Below are positions 27,621 to 35,894 of a stretch of 64,000 bases of DNA, one piece after another. The translations under genes were made by a program, and so were the position numbers. The notes beneath the pieces are model-generated. The model saw only the letters and a list, made by a program, of their open reading frames with translations, was not told the origin of the DNA and did no database searches. Source of the DNA: Lottiidibacillus patelloidae (lineage in GTDB: Bacteria; Bacillota; Bacilli; Bacillales; SA5d-4); NCBI RefSeq assembly GCF_002262935.1, contig NZ_NPIA01000004.1, positions 124,001-188,000 on the forward strand, given 5' to 3'. Numbering within the stretch: position 1 is the first letter of the stretch; each line of letters begins with the position of its first letter.

Positions 27621-29012
27621 TTACGTAATAAGTTTACGGAATAAAGGAGACCTATTTATATTTCTTTTCATATTATTTATCTCTCGAAGCGTTGCCCTTA
27701 ATTCGTTACTTTTTAAGAAGATAGCTTCAACTAGTTTCGTAACTTCATAGGAAGCTTCAATATCTAAGGTTTCATCGTCTGTGTGTTCATTCATATAACC
27801 AGCAGATAGGTTAACGCTTTGAATATTATGCTCAGCCCATATTTTTGTATCACTGCTTCCACCTGAAGTTGCTTTCCAATAAGGCATCCCACTATCACTT
27901 GCTACCTTTTCAATGAAATCACTATAGGCTTTATCACAAAATGGAAATGCACCATAGCAAGAGGTCACAATGTCACCTTTACCGCGGCGATCAACGACTA
28001 GTGCAGCGTCTACTCCCCAAAGAAAATAATCGTTTACGTTTCTTGCACCAAGCAACCCTATCTCTTCTTCAACCGTAAAAACAAATTTTACTTTTCCATT
28101 AAAATGTGTTTGTGGGAGAAATTTTGCCACGGTTAATAGTATTGCAATTCCGGCTCTGTCATCAGCACCTAAAATACCATTGCTACTACTCCAAATCGGA
28201 CCATCTTTAACTATTGTTCGCTCCGAAGCAAATGCTTCAAATGTATCTAAATGAGCATTTAATAAAATTGTCGGCCCATTACCATTTCGAAACGTCTTTT
28301 CCGCTAATAAATTACCATATTGGTCTTCCGTTATATGATCAACAAATGGAGTCAAATAATCACGAATAAACGACCTAATTTTACTTTCATTCCGACTTTC
28401 TCCATTAATAGATAGTAATTCTTCTAATAAGGTGTTGAAGTGTCCTTTTTTAATTGCCTCACTGTCTTCATTTAAGGTCGAGCAATCAATCAGACTAAGT
28501 TCTTCGGCATAATTTAATAATTGCGGAAGAGAACAACGGAAATTAATTGTGTAACATCTTTCAGATTCACGTAACGTGATGGAGCCATCATTTATTGCTG
28601 TTACTAATGTTATCAACTGTTCTATGTTCTTTGTCTTTTTTACTACTGCCTTTGCACTTCTTATAGAATGGCCGTCACATGAGCTAGTTGTTTCAAAGCC
28701 TAAACTGTTAAGTTGACGAACGATTCCAGCAATATACGTATCTAATTGGGAAATGTCGGCTTGTTCCCATATATTTTCTGTTCTTCCGCGACGCTCAAAA
28801 TCTAAGATATCAATCCACTTTTCTTCACTAATTGGAGCTTGGTAAATAAATAAGTGACCACTAATTAAAAAATGATCTACACGAGCTTTCTCTAAGCTTG
28901 AAGTTAGATATTTTATATTTTCTGCTGTTTCCCCTTCCAAACTAAACTGATTCTCCTTAGCTTCTGTTATTAACCAACCATGACGAATAAATAATTCATT
29001 CCACGTTTTCAT
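27621..29012 (-). CDS. M20/M28/M42-type metallopeptidase with extra N-terminal domain
   Basis: A 463-residue protein. From ~residue 200 it is a two-zinc exopeptidase: LLNAHLDTFEAF (His, Asp), GILGADDRAGIAILL (bridging Asp), FTVEEEIGLLGARN (catalytic Glu and ligand), VVDRRG, SGGSSDTKIW and the last ligand in YMNEHTDDETLDI. The first ~200 residues are not part of the peptidase and include LNSLGFETTSSCDGHSIRSAKAV, a SCxGH motif seen in small uncharacterised proteins. The fusion is unusual. AAAGGAG precedes ATG 29012. Substrate unknown; related enzymes are aminopeptidases or tripeptidases. Confidence 0.82.
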   Translation of the reverse strand: MKTWNELFIRHGWLITEAKENQFSLEGETAENIKYLTSSLEKARVDHFLISGHLFIYQAPISEEKWIDILDFERRGRTENIWEQADISQLDTYIAGIVRQLNSLGFETTSSCDGHSIRSAKAVVKKTKNIEQLITLVTAINDGSITLRESERCYTINFRCSLPQLLNYAEELSLIDCSTLNEDSEAIKKGHFNTLLEELLSINGESRNESKIRSFIRDYLTPFVDHITEDQYGNLLAEKTFRNGNGPTILLNAHLDTFEAFASERTIVKDGPIWSSSNGILGADDRAGIAILLTVAKFLPQTHFNGKVKFVFTVEEEIGLLGARNVNDYFLWGVDAALVVDRRGKGDIVTSCYGAFPFCDKAYSDFIEKVASDSGMPYWKATSGGSSDTKIWAEHNIQSVNLSAGYMNEHTDDETLDIEASYEVTKLVEAIFLKSNELRATLREINNMKRNINRSPLFRKLIT

Positions 29013-29142
29013 TAACAATCATCTCCTTTTTGATTTGTAAATACATTATCTCAAGGTGTTGATGACACACCTGTCATCGAAAAGAATTGGAGCTAGTTAA
29101 GCAAATATAATAGTGGAACTTCCGAAGTGTTAATTAACAATA

Positions 29143-29190
29143 AAAGCCGAAAAACCGATTACGAAAGGTAAAAGGTTCTCCGGCTATATT
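29143..29190 (-). terminator. Probable terminator of the TPR regulator gene
   Basis: An imperfect stem pairs AGCCGaAAAACC with GGTTctCCGGCT, with a T-rich flank on each side, just after the stop at 29192. Confidence 0.5.
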
Positions 29191-29191
29191 T

Positions 29192-30223
29192 TTAAGATAA
29201 GATAAATGAGCGGTCGCTTCGATAAATTACAGTATACGGATGTAACTCCGTATAATAGTATGCAATATTTTTTTGAACTCTTGAATTTTCAATTAACGTG
29301 GTCCCGGTAATAAGTGATGCAAGTTTGCTGCGAAGTCTCGTGATATTTTGGGTGTAAGTATTATTAGGAATCTCATCATTGTTATTGCTATTACTAAAAA
29401 GGTCAAAGAACGCATGCTTGGTAACAGGGGTATCTTTTGAACTAAACAATAGTAAATAACGTAGTAACTCCCCTTGATTTACACTTAATGAAGTCTCTTT
29501 ACCTCTATAAGAGACAGAAATTTGCTGATCAGAAAAATAAAGGATTAATCTATTTGATTCGTAATCTATTATTTCTTCAACATCCGCAGGAGAACATTGC
29601 CTGCTACCAGTTGCACTTGTTGCTGTAAATGCGTTTTCCGATAAATAGTTATTATTTTTCATGATTTTTTCATAAAGTGGTGACAGTTCAGCAGTAGGAA
29701 TGGGAGAGATTTCCCCTTGTTCTTCTAAAATACTCTGTGTGTTTTGGACAATATAAAGAGCACTATTCACTAAATATAATTGTGCATGATATCGTTGCTG
29801 CTCAGTGAGTTTAAAGGTAGAGGTTGATGAGGACAGCGCGTTTTCAAAATACGAAATTGCATCTGTATAATTCGCTTCTTTATAGGAAAGGAATCCGAGT
29901 CGATAATTTGCTTGTGGGATATCTCGGTCATAAGAAAGTGCTTTTTTCAAAGTTTGTTTAGCAAGCGTATCATCTTGTGACATTTCCGTCTTTAAATATG
30001 TACCATACTGCACAAGGTTAAGTAATAATTTTCTTTTGATTTCCTCTAAGATATATTGGTATTCACTGTCTCTGTTTTTTCGAACTTTCCGATATAACAC
30101 TTCATATAATTCAACTAGTTTTTGACCCGTCATAGGCATATCTTCCGACCGCTGGGAGAGTAATTCTTGTTCCAAATCGAGTAATTCTTCTTCCGATAAC
30201 TTTGAAAGTCGAAGTGTTTTCAT
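29192..30223 (-). CDS. TPR protein with C-terminal winged-helix-like region
   Basis: A 343-residue cytosolic protein, probably regulatory. Residues ~85-170 contain TPR-like helix pairs (LAKQTLKKALSYDRDIPQANYRLGFLSYK, YTDAISYFENALS). Residues ~235-340 resemble the OmpR-type winged helix of TPR-linked regulators: LYFSDQQISVSYRGKETSLSVNQGELLRYLLLFS is the usual N-terminal beta sheet and first helix, and NTYTQNITRLRSKLASLI looks like the recognition helix. The layout recalls SARP/AfsR-like regulators but with reversed order. AAAGGAGG precedes ATG 30223. It stands alone between the ars-type operon and the peptidase. Targets unknown. Confidence 0.65.
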   Translation of the reverse strand: MKTLRLSKLSEEELLDLEQELLSQRSEDMPMTGQKLVELYEVLYRKVRKNRDSEYQYILEEIKRKLLLNLVQYGTYLKTEMSQDDTLAKQTLKKALSYDRDIPQANYRLGFLSYKEANYTDAISYFENALSSSTSTFKLTEQQRYHAQLYLVNSALYIVQNTQSILEEQGEISPIPTAELSPLYEKIMKNNNYLSENAFTATSATGSRQCSPADVEEIIDYESNRLILYFSDQQISVSYRGKETSLSVNQGELLRYLLLFSSKDTPVTKHAFFDLFSNSNNNDEIPNNTYTQNITRLRSKLASLITGTTLIENSRVQKNIAYYYTELHPYTVIYRSDRSFILS

Positions 30224-30289
30224 AGTGTCCTCCTTTAAATTGAAAACTGTGAGTTAAATTAACGCTGAATTCAAATAAGTGAGATATTA

Positions 30290-30331
30290 ATTAAGAAAAA
30301 TGGACTTCACCTTACAATATAAGGTGAAGTC
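30290..30331 (-). terminator. Terminator of the arsR-arsP-type operon
   Basis: GACTTCACCTTA pairs perfectly over 12 bp with TAAGGTGAAGTC; on the minus strand it is followed by CATTTTTCTT. It lies past the small Cys-pair gene and ends the operon. Confidence 0.8.
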
Positions 30332-30384
30332 AAAAACTATTAACAACAGGGAATAATTAATTCTTGTACAATAGATTCGATTTA

Positions 30385-30534
30385 TTAAGAATGGTTTCCT
30401 TCTTTCTTTTCATCTGCACAGCAAGCGTCTTCATCTTCCTTTGCCTCTGCTGTTGTTTCCTCTACTTCCTCAATCACTAAATTACAGCACTCTTCTTTGC
30501 CCTTCTTTTTCTTTGAGAAAAATCCTTTTAACAT
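30385..30534 (-). CDS. Small Cys-pair (LDCC-like) putative metal-binding protein
   Basis: A 49-residue protein from ATG 30534, with GGAG upstream. It begins MLKGFFSKKKKGKEECC, continues with an acidic middle (IEEVEETTAEAKEDED), and has a second CC pair in DACCADEKK. The four cysteines in two pairs suggest metal or metalloid binding. Short proteins of this design, called LDCC-motif proteins in some annotations, occur beside ArsR regulators and permeases. It is the last gene of the unit arsR > permease > this gene, 28 nt after the permease. A chaperone or sequestering role is inference. Confidence 0.8.
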   Translation of the reverse strand: MLKGFFSKKKKGKEECCNLVIEEVEETTAEAKEDEDACCADEKKEGNHS

Positions 30535-30562
30535 GATTAAAAACTCCTTTAAATTTTTATAT

Positions 30563-31438
30563 TTATATTAAATAGAAAATAAATCCTGAAAGGGATGCCA
30601 TCGTAAAGACGGAGATTATAAACGTAATGACTAGTTCTTTTTTGAATATCGATTTTAATAAAATAATCTCTGGTAAACTGGCACCTGCTGAACTAATGAG
30701 TAAAGCCATGACAGATCCAGTTGCCATTCCATTCGTAATTAAAATTTGGGATATCGGGATCATGGTTGAGAGGCGAATATATAGTGGGATACCGATAATT
30801 GCGGCAACGGGAACGAGCCACCATTTTTCACTTCCTAATGTGTTGGCAATCCAATCTGTAGGAACTAAGCCGTGAATAGCTGCACCAATACCAGCGCCTA
30901 GTAAAAGATATGGAAAAACTTCTTTCATTAGTACGACTGTTTCTTGCCATGCTTCTTTTACATTAAATCTTTTCGTTTCTTGCTTGCCACCTTTAATGAC
31001 AACATTTTTGACAGCCCGCTCAAACCCAAGTGCTTCTAAAGTGAAACCGATGAGAACGGCAAGTGTTGCGGTAACGATTGTGTAAATAAAAGCTACCTTC
31101 CACCCTAAAATAACACCCATAATGGTTAAAATAGTTGGATCGAGCACAGGGGAAGCAAATAAAAAGATCATGACAATCCCGAACGGCAATTTTTTCTTTA
31201 ACATACCTACGACTACTGGGATCGTTGAGCAGGAGCAAAATGGGGTTATGAAGGCGAAAAGTAGTGCAGCTAAAGCGGCAAAAGCTTTGTTTTTGCCAGA
31301 AAGTTTTTGCTCGATTTTTTCAAAAGGCAGTAAACCTTGTAGCAAATTAATGACAAAAGAAACAACGATAAACAAGACAGTTAACTCAAGTGCAATCCAT
31401 AAAAAGCTTTGAAAAAAATCGTTTAACATGGAATTCAA
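30563..31438 (-). CDS. ArsP_1-family (PF03773) permease
   Basis: A 291-residue membrane protein with about eight membrane segments. Family signatures: TPFCSCSTIPVVVGMLKKKLPFG (~63-85), ASPVLDPTILTIMG (~94), GIPLYIRLSTMIPISQ (~218) and SSAGASLPEIILL (~253). The CSCS cysteines are those used by ArsP for trivalent organoarsenicals. Some family members move other metals or have unknown substrates, so arsenic is likely but unproven. It is preceded by arsR with a 63-nt gap that contains an ArsR-type palindrome, so it can be controlled on its own. GGGG upstream of ATG 31438. Confidence 0.88.
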   Translation of the reverse strand: MNSMLNDFFQSFLWIALELTVLFIVVSFVINLLQGLLPFEKIEQKLSGKNKAFAALAALLFAFITPFCSCSTIPVVVGMLKKKLPFGIVMIFLFASPVLDPTILTIMGVILGWKVAFIYTIVTATLAVLIGFTLEALGFERAVKNVVIKGGKQETKRFNVKEAWQETVVLMKEVFPYLLLGAGIGAAIHGLVPTDWIANTLGSEKWWLVPVAAIIGIPLYIRLSTMIPISQILITNGMATGSVMALLISSAGASLPEIILLKSIFKKELVITFIISVFTMASLSGFIFYLI

Positions 31439-31468
31439 CCCCTTATATCAAAATTATTTGTTTTATAT

Positions 31469-31484
31469 ATCAAAAAAAATTGAT
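31469..31484. promoter_or_regulatory. ArsR-type operator between arsR and the permease
   Basis: ATCAA (31469-31473), 6 nt, TTGAT (31480-31484). It has the same half-sites and spacing as the site at 31855, placed directly upstream of the permease gene. Confidence 0.7.
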
Positions 31485-31501
31485 GTATTGCGCAAAAAAG
31501 A

Positions 31502-31828
31502 TTACTTGCTATCTGGGCGAAATAAACAACAAAGCTCTTCAGATAGTAAGTGATTCACTTCTTTTTCATTTACTTTATAGAAGTTCCAAGTCCCGCGCTT
31601 TTCTCTGGTAATTAAATTAGCATCAAGTAGCATCTTTAAATGGTAAGAAAGCTTTGACTGTGGCATATCCATTTCAGGAGCTAAATCACAAACACAAACT
31701 TCGCCGCGAGCAGTTAAAATGTTCAAAATCTGCAGCCTCTTTTTATCAGCAAGCGCTTTGAACTTCTTCTCGTATGTTTCAAGTGTTTTTTCTAAAGATA
31801 GATCAATTAAAGGGATTTCTTTTTTCAT
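31502..31828 (-). CDS. arsR: ArsR/SmtB-family metalloregulator
   Basis: A 108-residue winged-helix repressor. KFKALADKKRLQILNIL opens the fold, GEVCVCDLAPEMDMPQSKLSYHLKML is the helix-turn-helix and holds the CxC metal site of the arsenite-sensing type (usually ELCVCDL), and LITREKRGTWNFYKVN is the wing. An extra CC pair occurs in LLSEELCCLF near the end, possibly a third ligand or a second site. Arsenite or antimonite binding releases DNA in this family. GGAGGTCATTC precedes ATG 31828, and a matching operator lies 27 nt upstream of the start. Confidence 0.9.
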   Translation of the reverse strand: MKKEIPLIDLSLEKTLETYEKKFKALADKKRLQILNILTARGEVCVCDLAPEMDMPQSKLSYHLKMLLDANLITREKRGTWNFYKVNEKEVNHLLSEELCCLFRPDSK

Positions 31829-31852
31829 GAGAATGACCTCCTTAAAGAGTAT

Positions 31853-31872
31853 ACATCAAATTATTTTGATGT
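31853..31872. promoter_or_regulatory. ArsR-type operator upstream of arsR
   Basis: The palindrome ACATCAAA-TTAT-TTTGATGT has core ATCAA (31855-31859), 6 nt, TTGAT (31866-31870). It fits the known ArsR operator form ATCAA-n6-TTGAT and implies autoregulation. Confidence 0.75.
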
Positions 31873-32078
31873 TTATATATGTATTGTATGCCAGTGATTT
31901 CCAAGTGTCAATATAATAACACTAGTAGGATTTATAAATTGTTTTACTTTAGTTATTATAAAAAGTATAATTAATTGTAAAAGTTTGTTAAAAATGTATT
32001 TTTTTCATCTTTATACATAATATTGGTGGAATATAGTTAGGTGTTGTTAAATATTATTTATAAACAAATAAAATAAAA

Positions 32079-32759
32079 GTGGTGGATGAATTGAGAAAAG
32101 AAAATATTGAAATAAAAGATTACCTTAATGAAAAAATTTTAAAACAAAAGAATAGAGGGGACTGGTATGAAAAGCCTGGAGAAAATTATGGGACAAAACT
32201 TCAAAAGCTTATAGGGCAGTATTATGAAGATAATAAAAATAAGTACTTGATTAAGCATGTTGAAGTTACCTTGGATCCAAATTCTCCCAAACCTGATATT
32301 CAATTAACATTTATTAATAACACCCAAGAAAATATTGAAGTTAAAAGCTGTAAAAATAAAAAATTAGATGGTGTAACTATTTGTAACAGTCCATATTTAT
32401 TAACTGATACAAGAACTTTTTTGGTTAACTACATTTTTAAAGATGGATTACTTTATGTAAATAATTTATATGATACAGAGTTACACAGGTTAACTACTAT
32501 TCAGGAGAAAGGTAAATATATCGGAACAATTAAGTGCACAAGGGATACGGGAAAAAAGGTAAAAGGGAGGTCATTTTCAAATTTCTTAACAACAAAACCT
32601 CAAGATGATTATTCTCTGGAAGAATTGAAAAGTCCAGCTCTCATTCGTAAGACAATATTAATGTATTCAGTTTCAAAATTGGTAGATCAAGAACATAAGT
32701 TTACTAATGATGAGATTATTGAAGCTGTAAATTGTCTTAAAGCCCATTCTAAGAATTAA
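32079..32759 (+). CDS. Putative type II restriction endonuclease (PD-(D/E)xK)
   Basis: A 226-residue protein paired convergently with a C5-cytosine methyltransferase. The catalytic core is probably SPKPDIQLTFINNTQENIEVKS at ~68-91, which supplies the PD and ExK residues of the PD-(D/E)xK fold. GENYGTKLQKLIGQYYED near residue 35 and the Lys-rich CKNKKLDG are consistent with restriction enzymes. I cannot assign the recognition site. Start may be GTG 32079, GTG 32082 or TTG 32091; no strong ribosome site decides. Codon use and surroundings are much more AT-rich than neighbours, which points to horizontal acquisition. Confidence 0.72.
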   Translation: MVDELRKENIEIKDYLNEKILKQKNRGDWYEKPGENYGTKLQKLIGQYYEDNKNKYLIKHVEVTLDPNSPKPDIQLTFINNTQENIEVKSCKNKKLDGVTICNSPYLLTDTRTFLVNYIFKDGLLYVNNLYDTELHRLTTIQEKGKYIGTIKCTRDTGKKVKGRSFSNFLTTKPQDDYSLEELKSPALIRKTILMYSVSKLVDQEHKFTNDEIIEAVNCLKAHSKN

Positions 32760-32777
32760 AAGTTTACTAATGAAGGA

Positions 32778-32814
32778 AGAAGTATAATAGTGAATTAGTC
32801 ACTATTATACTTCT
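32778..32814. terminator. Hairpin between convergent R and M genes
   Basis: A 16-bp perfect stem (AGAAGTATAATAGTGA / TCACTATTATACTTCT) with a 5-nt loop overlaps the last codons of the methyltransferase gene and probably ends transcription from both sides. Confidence 0.7.
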
Positions 32815-34004
32815 ACATATTCCTGTTCAATCATCTGATTACTATCAATGTCTATTCTTAAAGGGAATAGTTGTCTAGCTATTTGGTATGCCATTAATAC
32901 TGGAACAGCGTTTCCTATTTGACGGTAACACGCAGAGTTAGATCCAATAAAAATAAAACTATCAGGAAAAGTTTGAATTCTTGCAACCTCTCTAATAGAC
33001 ATTCTTCTATGAGCATTGGGGTGAGGGATTATTAAAGGCCCACCGGTTCCACTACCTCTCCCCATAATTGTAGGTGAGTGTTTTTCCCAAAAGGTTGGTC
33101 TATTTCCTACTCTATTATTTAAAGAAACTTTACATTTTGTTCCATAATGATTATATAACCCGTCTATTCCATCATCTTCTTTATGAATATAATCGGTTGG
33201 TAGATCAGATATTGCATCTCGCAATGTAGTATGTTTAATTGGTTTATCATAAGAGGGTAAAATAATATTATCTTTATCTATTGGTATATCATTCTTCCAG
33301 CTATTATATAAAATATCTATTTTATTGTGCGGTGAAATATCATTTATTAATTCACCTTCTGAGGAATGAGTAGGTCTAACTAAGAGCTTTTTTCTATATG
33401 GCGCGTTATGCAATGTATTATCTAGTAAACTTAATTTCGCAGATTCAACTAGGTCATTTCGAACGCCATATATAATTACTCTTTCTCTACTTTGAGGAAC
33501 TCCATAATCTAAAGAGTTTAAAACGTTATAGTATACCGTATATCCTGGGCCACCTAATTTAGTACCTGTTAACTCTAAATCTGTAAGTATCATTTCTAGT
33601 ACTTTACCTTTTTCTATATTCTCTAAACCTTTTACATTTTCTAATAAGAAAAAGGGTGCGTTTTTGGCCTCTATAACTCTCAATAATTCTAAATATAAAT
33701 AATTTCTTTCATCTTCCATGTTTCGATCTACGTTTGCAATTGAAAAACCCTGACAAGGGAAACCACCGATAACTATATCTCCATCGGGGATCATCTTGTT
33801 TAATTCAGCATAGTCATTTGGGAGCAAAGTACTAATGTCGCCACATGTTATATGTGTTTTATTATTATTTTGGTCTTCTAAGTTATACTTATAAGTCTCT
33901 ACTGCTGCCGAATCGAAATCATTTGCCCAAACAATCTCATGTCCCGCTAATAAAAAACCTAAATCCATACCACCTGCTCCAGAAAAAAGTGATATAACTC
34001 TCAT
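32805..34004 (-). CDS. DNA (cytosine-5) methyltransferase of a type II R-M system
   Basis: A 399-residue enzyme with the ordered C5 motifs: I LFSGAGGMDLGF (residues 5-16), IV GGFPCQGFS with the catalytic Cys (~80-88), VI LLENVKG (~119), VIII SLDYGVPQSRERVIIYG (~167-183), IX REVARIQTFPDSFIF (~352) and X RQIGNAVPVLMAYQIA (~375). The variable target-recognition region lies between VIII and IX (~185-340) and is long enough to be specific. It protects host DNA from the nuclease encoded at 32079. It has an AAGGGAGG ribosome site. No controller gene is seen. Confidence 0.95.
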   Translation of the reverse strand: MRVISLFSGAGGMDLGFLLAGHEIVWANDFDSAAVETYKYNLEDQNNNKTHITCGDISTLLPNDYAELNKMIPDGDIVIGGFPCQGFSIANVDRNMEDERNYLYLELLRVIEAKNAPFFLLENVKGLENIEKGKVLEMILTDLELTGTKLGGPGYTVYYNVLNSLDYGVPQSRERVIIYGVRNDLVESAKLSLLDNTLHNAPYRKKLLVRPTHSSEGELINDISPHNKIDILYNSWKNDIPIDKDNIILPSYDKPIKHTTLRDAISDLPTDYIHKEDDGIDGLYNHYGTKCKVSLNNRVGNRPTFWEKHSPTIMGRGSGTGGPLIIPHPNAHRRMSIREVARIQTFPDSFIFIGSNSACYRQIGNAVPVLMAYQIARQLFPLRIDIDSNQMIEQEYVEV

Positions 34005-34019
34005 TTGTTTACCTCCCTT

Positions 34020-34382
34020 AACTTTAATATATACTCAATTTAATTCACTTAACTATTATCCAAAAATTAATAGATAATTCTATTATAGATAAATACTCTT
34101 CCAAATCAATTCCAACATCATTATTAGTATATTTTGTTAAAAACAAAAACTATTAATTCTAATATCATAAATTAAATATATATACATATAATAGCATGAT
34201 TTAGTATTATGGACAAATAATTAAGAACATACATTCTCATTTAATGAAGTGATTTTCCTTGTAGATGTAAAAAAGGAATTCGCTACTGTTTTTATTTCGT
34301 AGCTTCTTTGGCTAATAAAGGTTTTCAAGCTCACGAGTATAATGATGTAATAAATGGAAATGAAGATAAAGGAAGTTACGAT
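34020..34382. other. AT-rich gap beside the R-M genes
   Basis: No convincing intact gene. 34020-34245 is very AT-rich, with runs such as ATATATATACATATA. From 34248 a frame is open through to the HNH remnant without a usable start; it reads RYCFYFVASLANKGFQAHEY and then NDVINGNEDKGSYD, which may be the 3' relic of another deleted gene. Confidence 0.5.
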
Positions 34383-34742
34383 ATGAACGAAAAAGAACTT
34401 AAAGATAAACTATCCAATATAACAATTTGGAAAAAAGGTGAGCAACGCGCCTCACACAAACCTTTGCTCTTTTGTATGCACTAGCAGAGTTGCAATGGCA
34501 TAGCACTGTGCTCCATGCATCATAAGTTATTTGACCGTGGCGTATTTACACTTTCAGATAGCCAAGTCTTCCTCGTTGCTGAAGAAGCGCATGGATCTAA
34601 TGGCTTTAATGAATGGCTCATGAAATACCATGGCCATCAAATTCGTAAGCCTATTCACCCAGACTATCAGCCAAATAAAATTTTCCTCGGTTGGCATGTG
34701 CGGGAAGTATTTAAAGGGCCGGAGAGGTATGTTGTTAGTTAA
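34383..34742 (+). pseudogene. HNH restriction endonuclease remnant (frameshift plus internal deletion)
   Basis: The first part, from ATG 34383, reads MNEKELKDKLSNITIWKKGE then QRASHKPLL, the usual N-terminus of HNH-type putative restriction endonucleases. At ~34470 one base is missing: the next frame continues LYALAELQ as expected. The sequence then jumps at ~34500 to the family's C-terminus, CSMHHKLFDRGVFTLSDSQ, ending FLGWHVREVFKGPERY. The middle ~200 residues, including the HNH site proper, are gone. It is therefore inactive. The 75-codon reading frame at 34515-34742 is only the C-terminal piece. Confidence 0.75.
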
Positions 34743-34813
34743 CTAGTTTTTAAGAGGGGAATGAAAACATAGCACTCAAGCTATTTTCCGTTTCCTTCTC
34801 CTTTTTCCCCTAA

Positions 34814-35005
34814 CTATTCCCACTCCTCCACTTCCTCCTCAGAAAATAGAAAAGTTACCGCTGCAAAGAGCGCGATGGCTCCGTCAAAAAGCCCAAACAA
34901 AACAGCAAAAACAGGGTGTAGTCCCAATTTAATAAACAATAAAATACTGAGTGCAAAAACAAAAATCGCAAATCCGAACGCAATGATATTCTTGATTTTC
35001 TCCAT
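34814..35005 (-). CDS. Small two-TM membrane protein
   Basis: A 63-residue protein with two hydrophobic helices (IIAFGFAIFVFALSILLFIKLG and VFAVLFGLFDGAIALFAAVTFLF) and an acidic tail SEEEVEEWE. GGAAGGAG precedes ATG 35005, which makes it a credible gene despite its size. No family recognised. Confidence 0.65.
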   Translation of the reverse strand: MEKIKNIIAFGFAIFVFALSILLFIKLGLHPVFAVLFGLFDGAIALFAAVTFLFSEEEVEEWE

Positions 35006-35219
35006 CTTTTTCTCCTTCCGAAGACCTCTCGTTTTCCAGTGAACTTAATTAAAGACACCTTTTCATAAATTTTTGTATATACATAAAAATGATTACCTTT
35101 TATTGCCGTCTCTTTCGTGTTTAAAGTAGACAATCTTTAAATCTATTTTCTTAGTGATACTATAACAAATTTTGATAGCTATTATTCTTATCTACAACTT
35201 ATGAATTGAGGGATTTCTA

Positions 35220-35894
35220 TTGTCTTTTTTTAATAAAGTAACTTGCATTTCGTTTGTTTTTATATTAATTGCATTTATTTCTTCGTGTAGTAGTACTGAA
35301 GATACACCAGTTGAGGACCCGACAATTGTCGCTTCATTTACCCAGCAAGGAGATAAGGTGACAATTACTTGGAGTAGTAACATTACCATATCAGCAGAGC
35401 ATTACGGTCAAGATCATGTCGAGGGAGAGGGGCATGTCCAAGTTTTGGTGAATGGGAAAGAGGTAGCAACATTAAAGAACAGAGACCCGTACATCATTGA
35501 AGGGTTAAGCCCCGGAACACATGAAATAAAGCTAGAACTTCGAAAAAATAATCTTGAACCATATGGAGTTGAAAGGTTAAAAGTAATCGTCGTTAAGGCT
35601 AAAGCTTTTAAAGCAACATTAGATGCTGAAATTGTCCAAAGTGGAAATAATGTCACGATTACCTTGGATACCAATGTCAAATTCTCAGCTGAAAATTACG
35701 GTGGAGCTCACATAGAGGGTGAAGGTCATGGGCATATTTTTGTAGACGGAGTAAAAGTATTTGAGATAATTACGAATGAGCCACTCACTATTGAGGGCTT
35801 AACTGCTGGAAAGCATGTAATTGAGATTACTTTACAAAAAAATGACCATCGATCTTATGGCGTATCTAAAAGGATTGAAGTTGAAATAAAGTAA
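35220..35894 (+). CDS. Lipoprotein with two tandem HxEGEGH repeats
   Basis: A 224-residue exported lipoprotein from TTG 35220, with GAGGG upstream. Residues 1-23 are the signal with lipobox ISSC (FVFILIAFISSC). Two ~80-residue repeats follow, aligned as VTITWSSNITISAEHYGQ..HVEGEGHVQVLVNG and VTITLDTNVKFSAENYGG..HIEGEGHGHIFVDG, each ending in a GLSPGTHEIKLEL / GLTAGKHVIEITL beta strand. The HxEGEGH motif resembles DUF4399-like domains, where His residues could bind a metal. The two repeats have diverged enough to be an old duplication. Function unknown. Confidence 0.78.
   Translation: MSFFNKVTCISFVFILIAFISSCSSTEDTPVEDPTIVASFTQQGDKVTITWSSNITISAEHYGQDHVEGEGHVQVLVNGKEVATLKNRDPYIIEGLSPGTHEIKLELRKNNLEPYGVERLKVIVVKAKAFKATLDAEIVQSGNNVTITLDTNVKFSAENYGGAHIEGEGHGHIFVDGVKVFEIITNEPLTIEGLTAGKHVIEITLQKNDHRSYGVSKRIEVEIK

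Noticed and set aside
34020..34245. AT-rich tract considered as a replication or plasmid origin
   Set aside because: No DnaA-box cluster, iterons or rep gene; base bias matches the rest of the R-M insert.
34515..34742. 75-codon frame as an independent small gene
   Set aside because: It lacks its own ribosome site and matches only the C-terminal part of HNH restriction endonucleases whose N-terminal part lies directly upstream.
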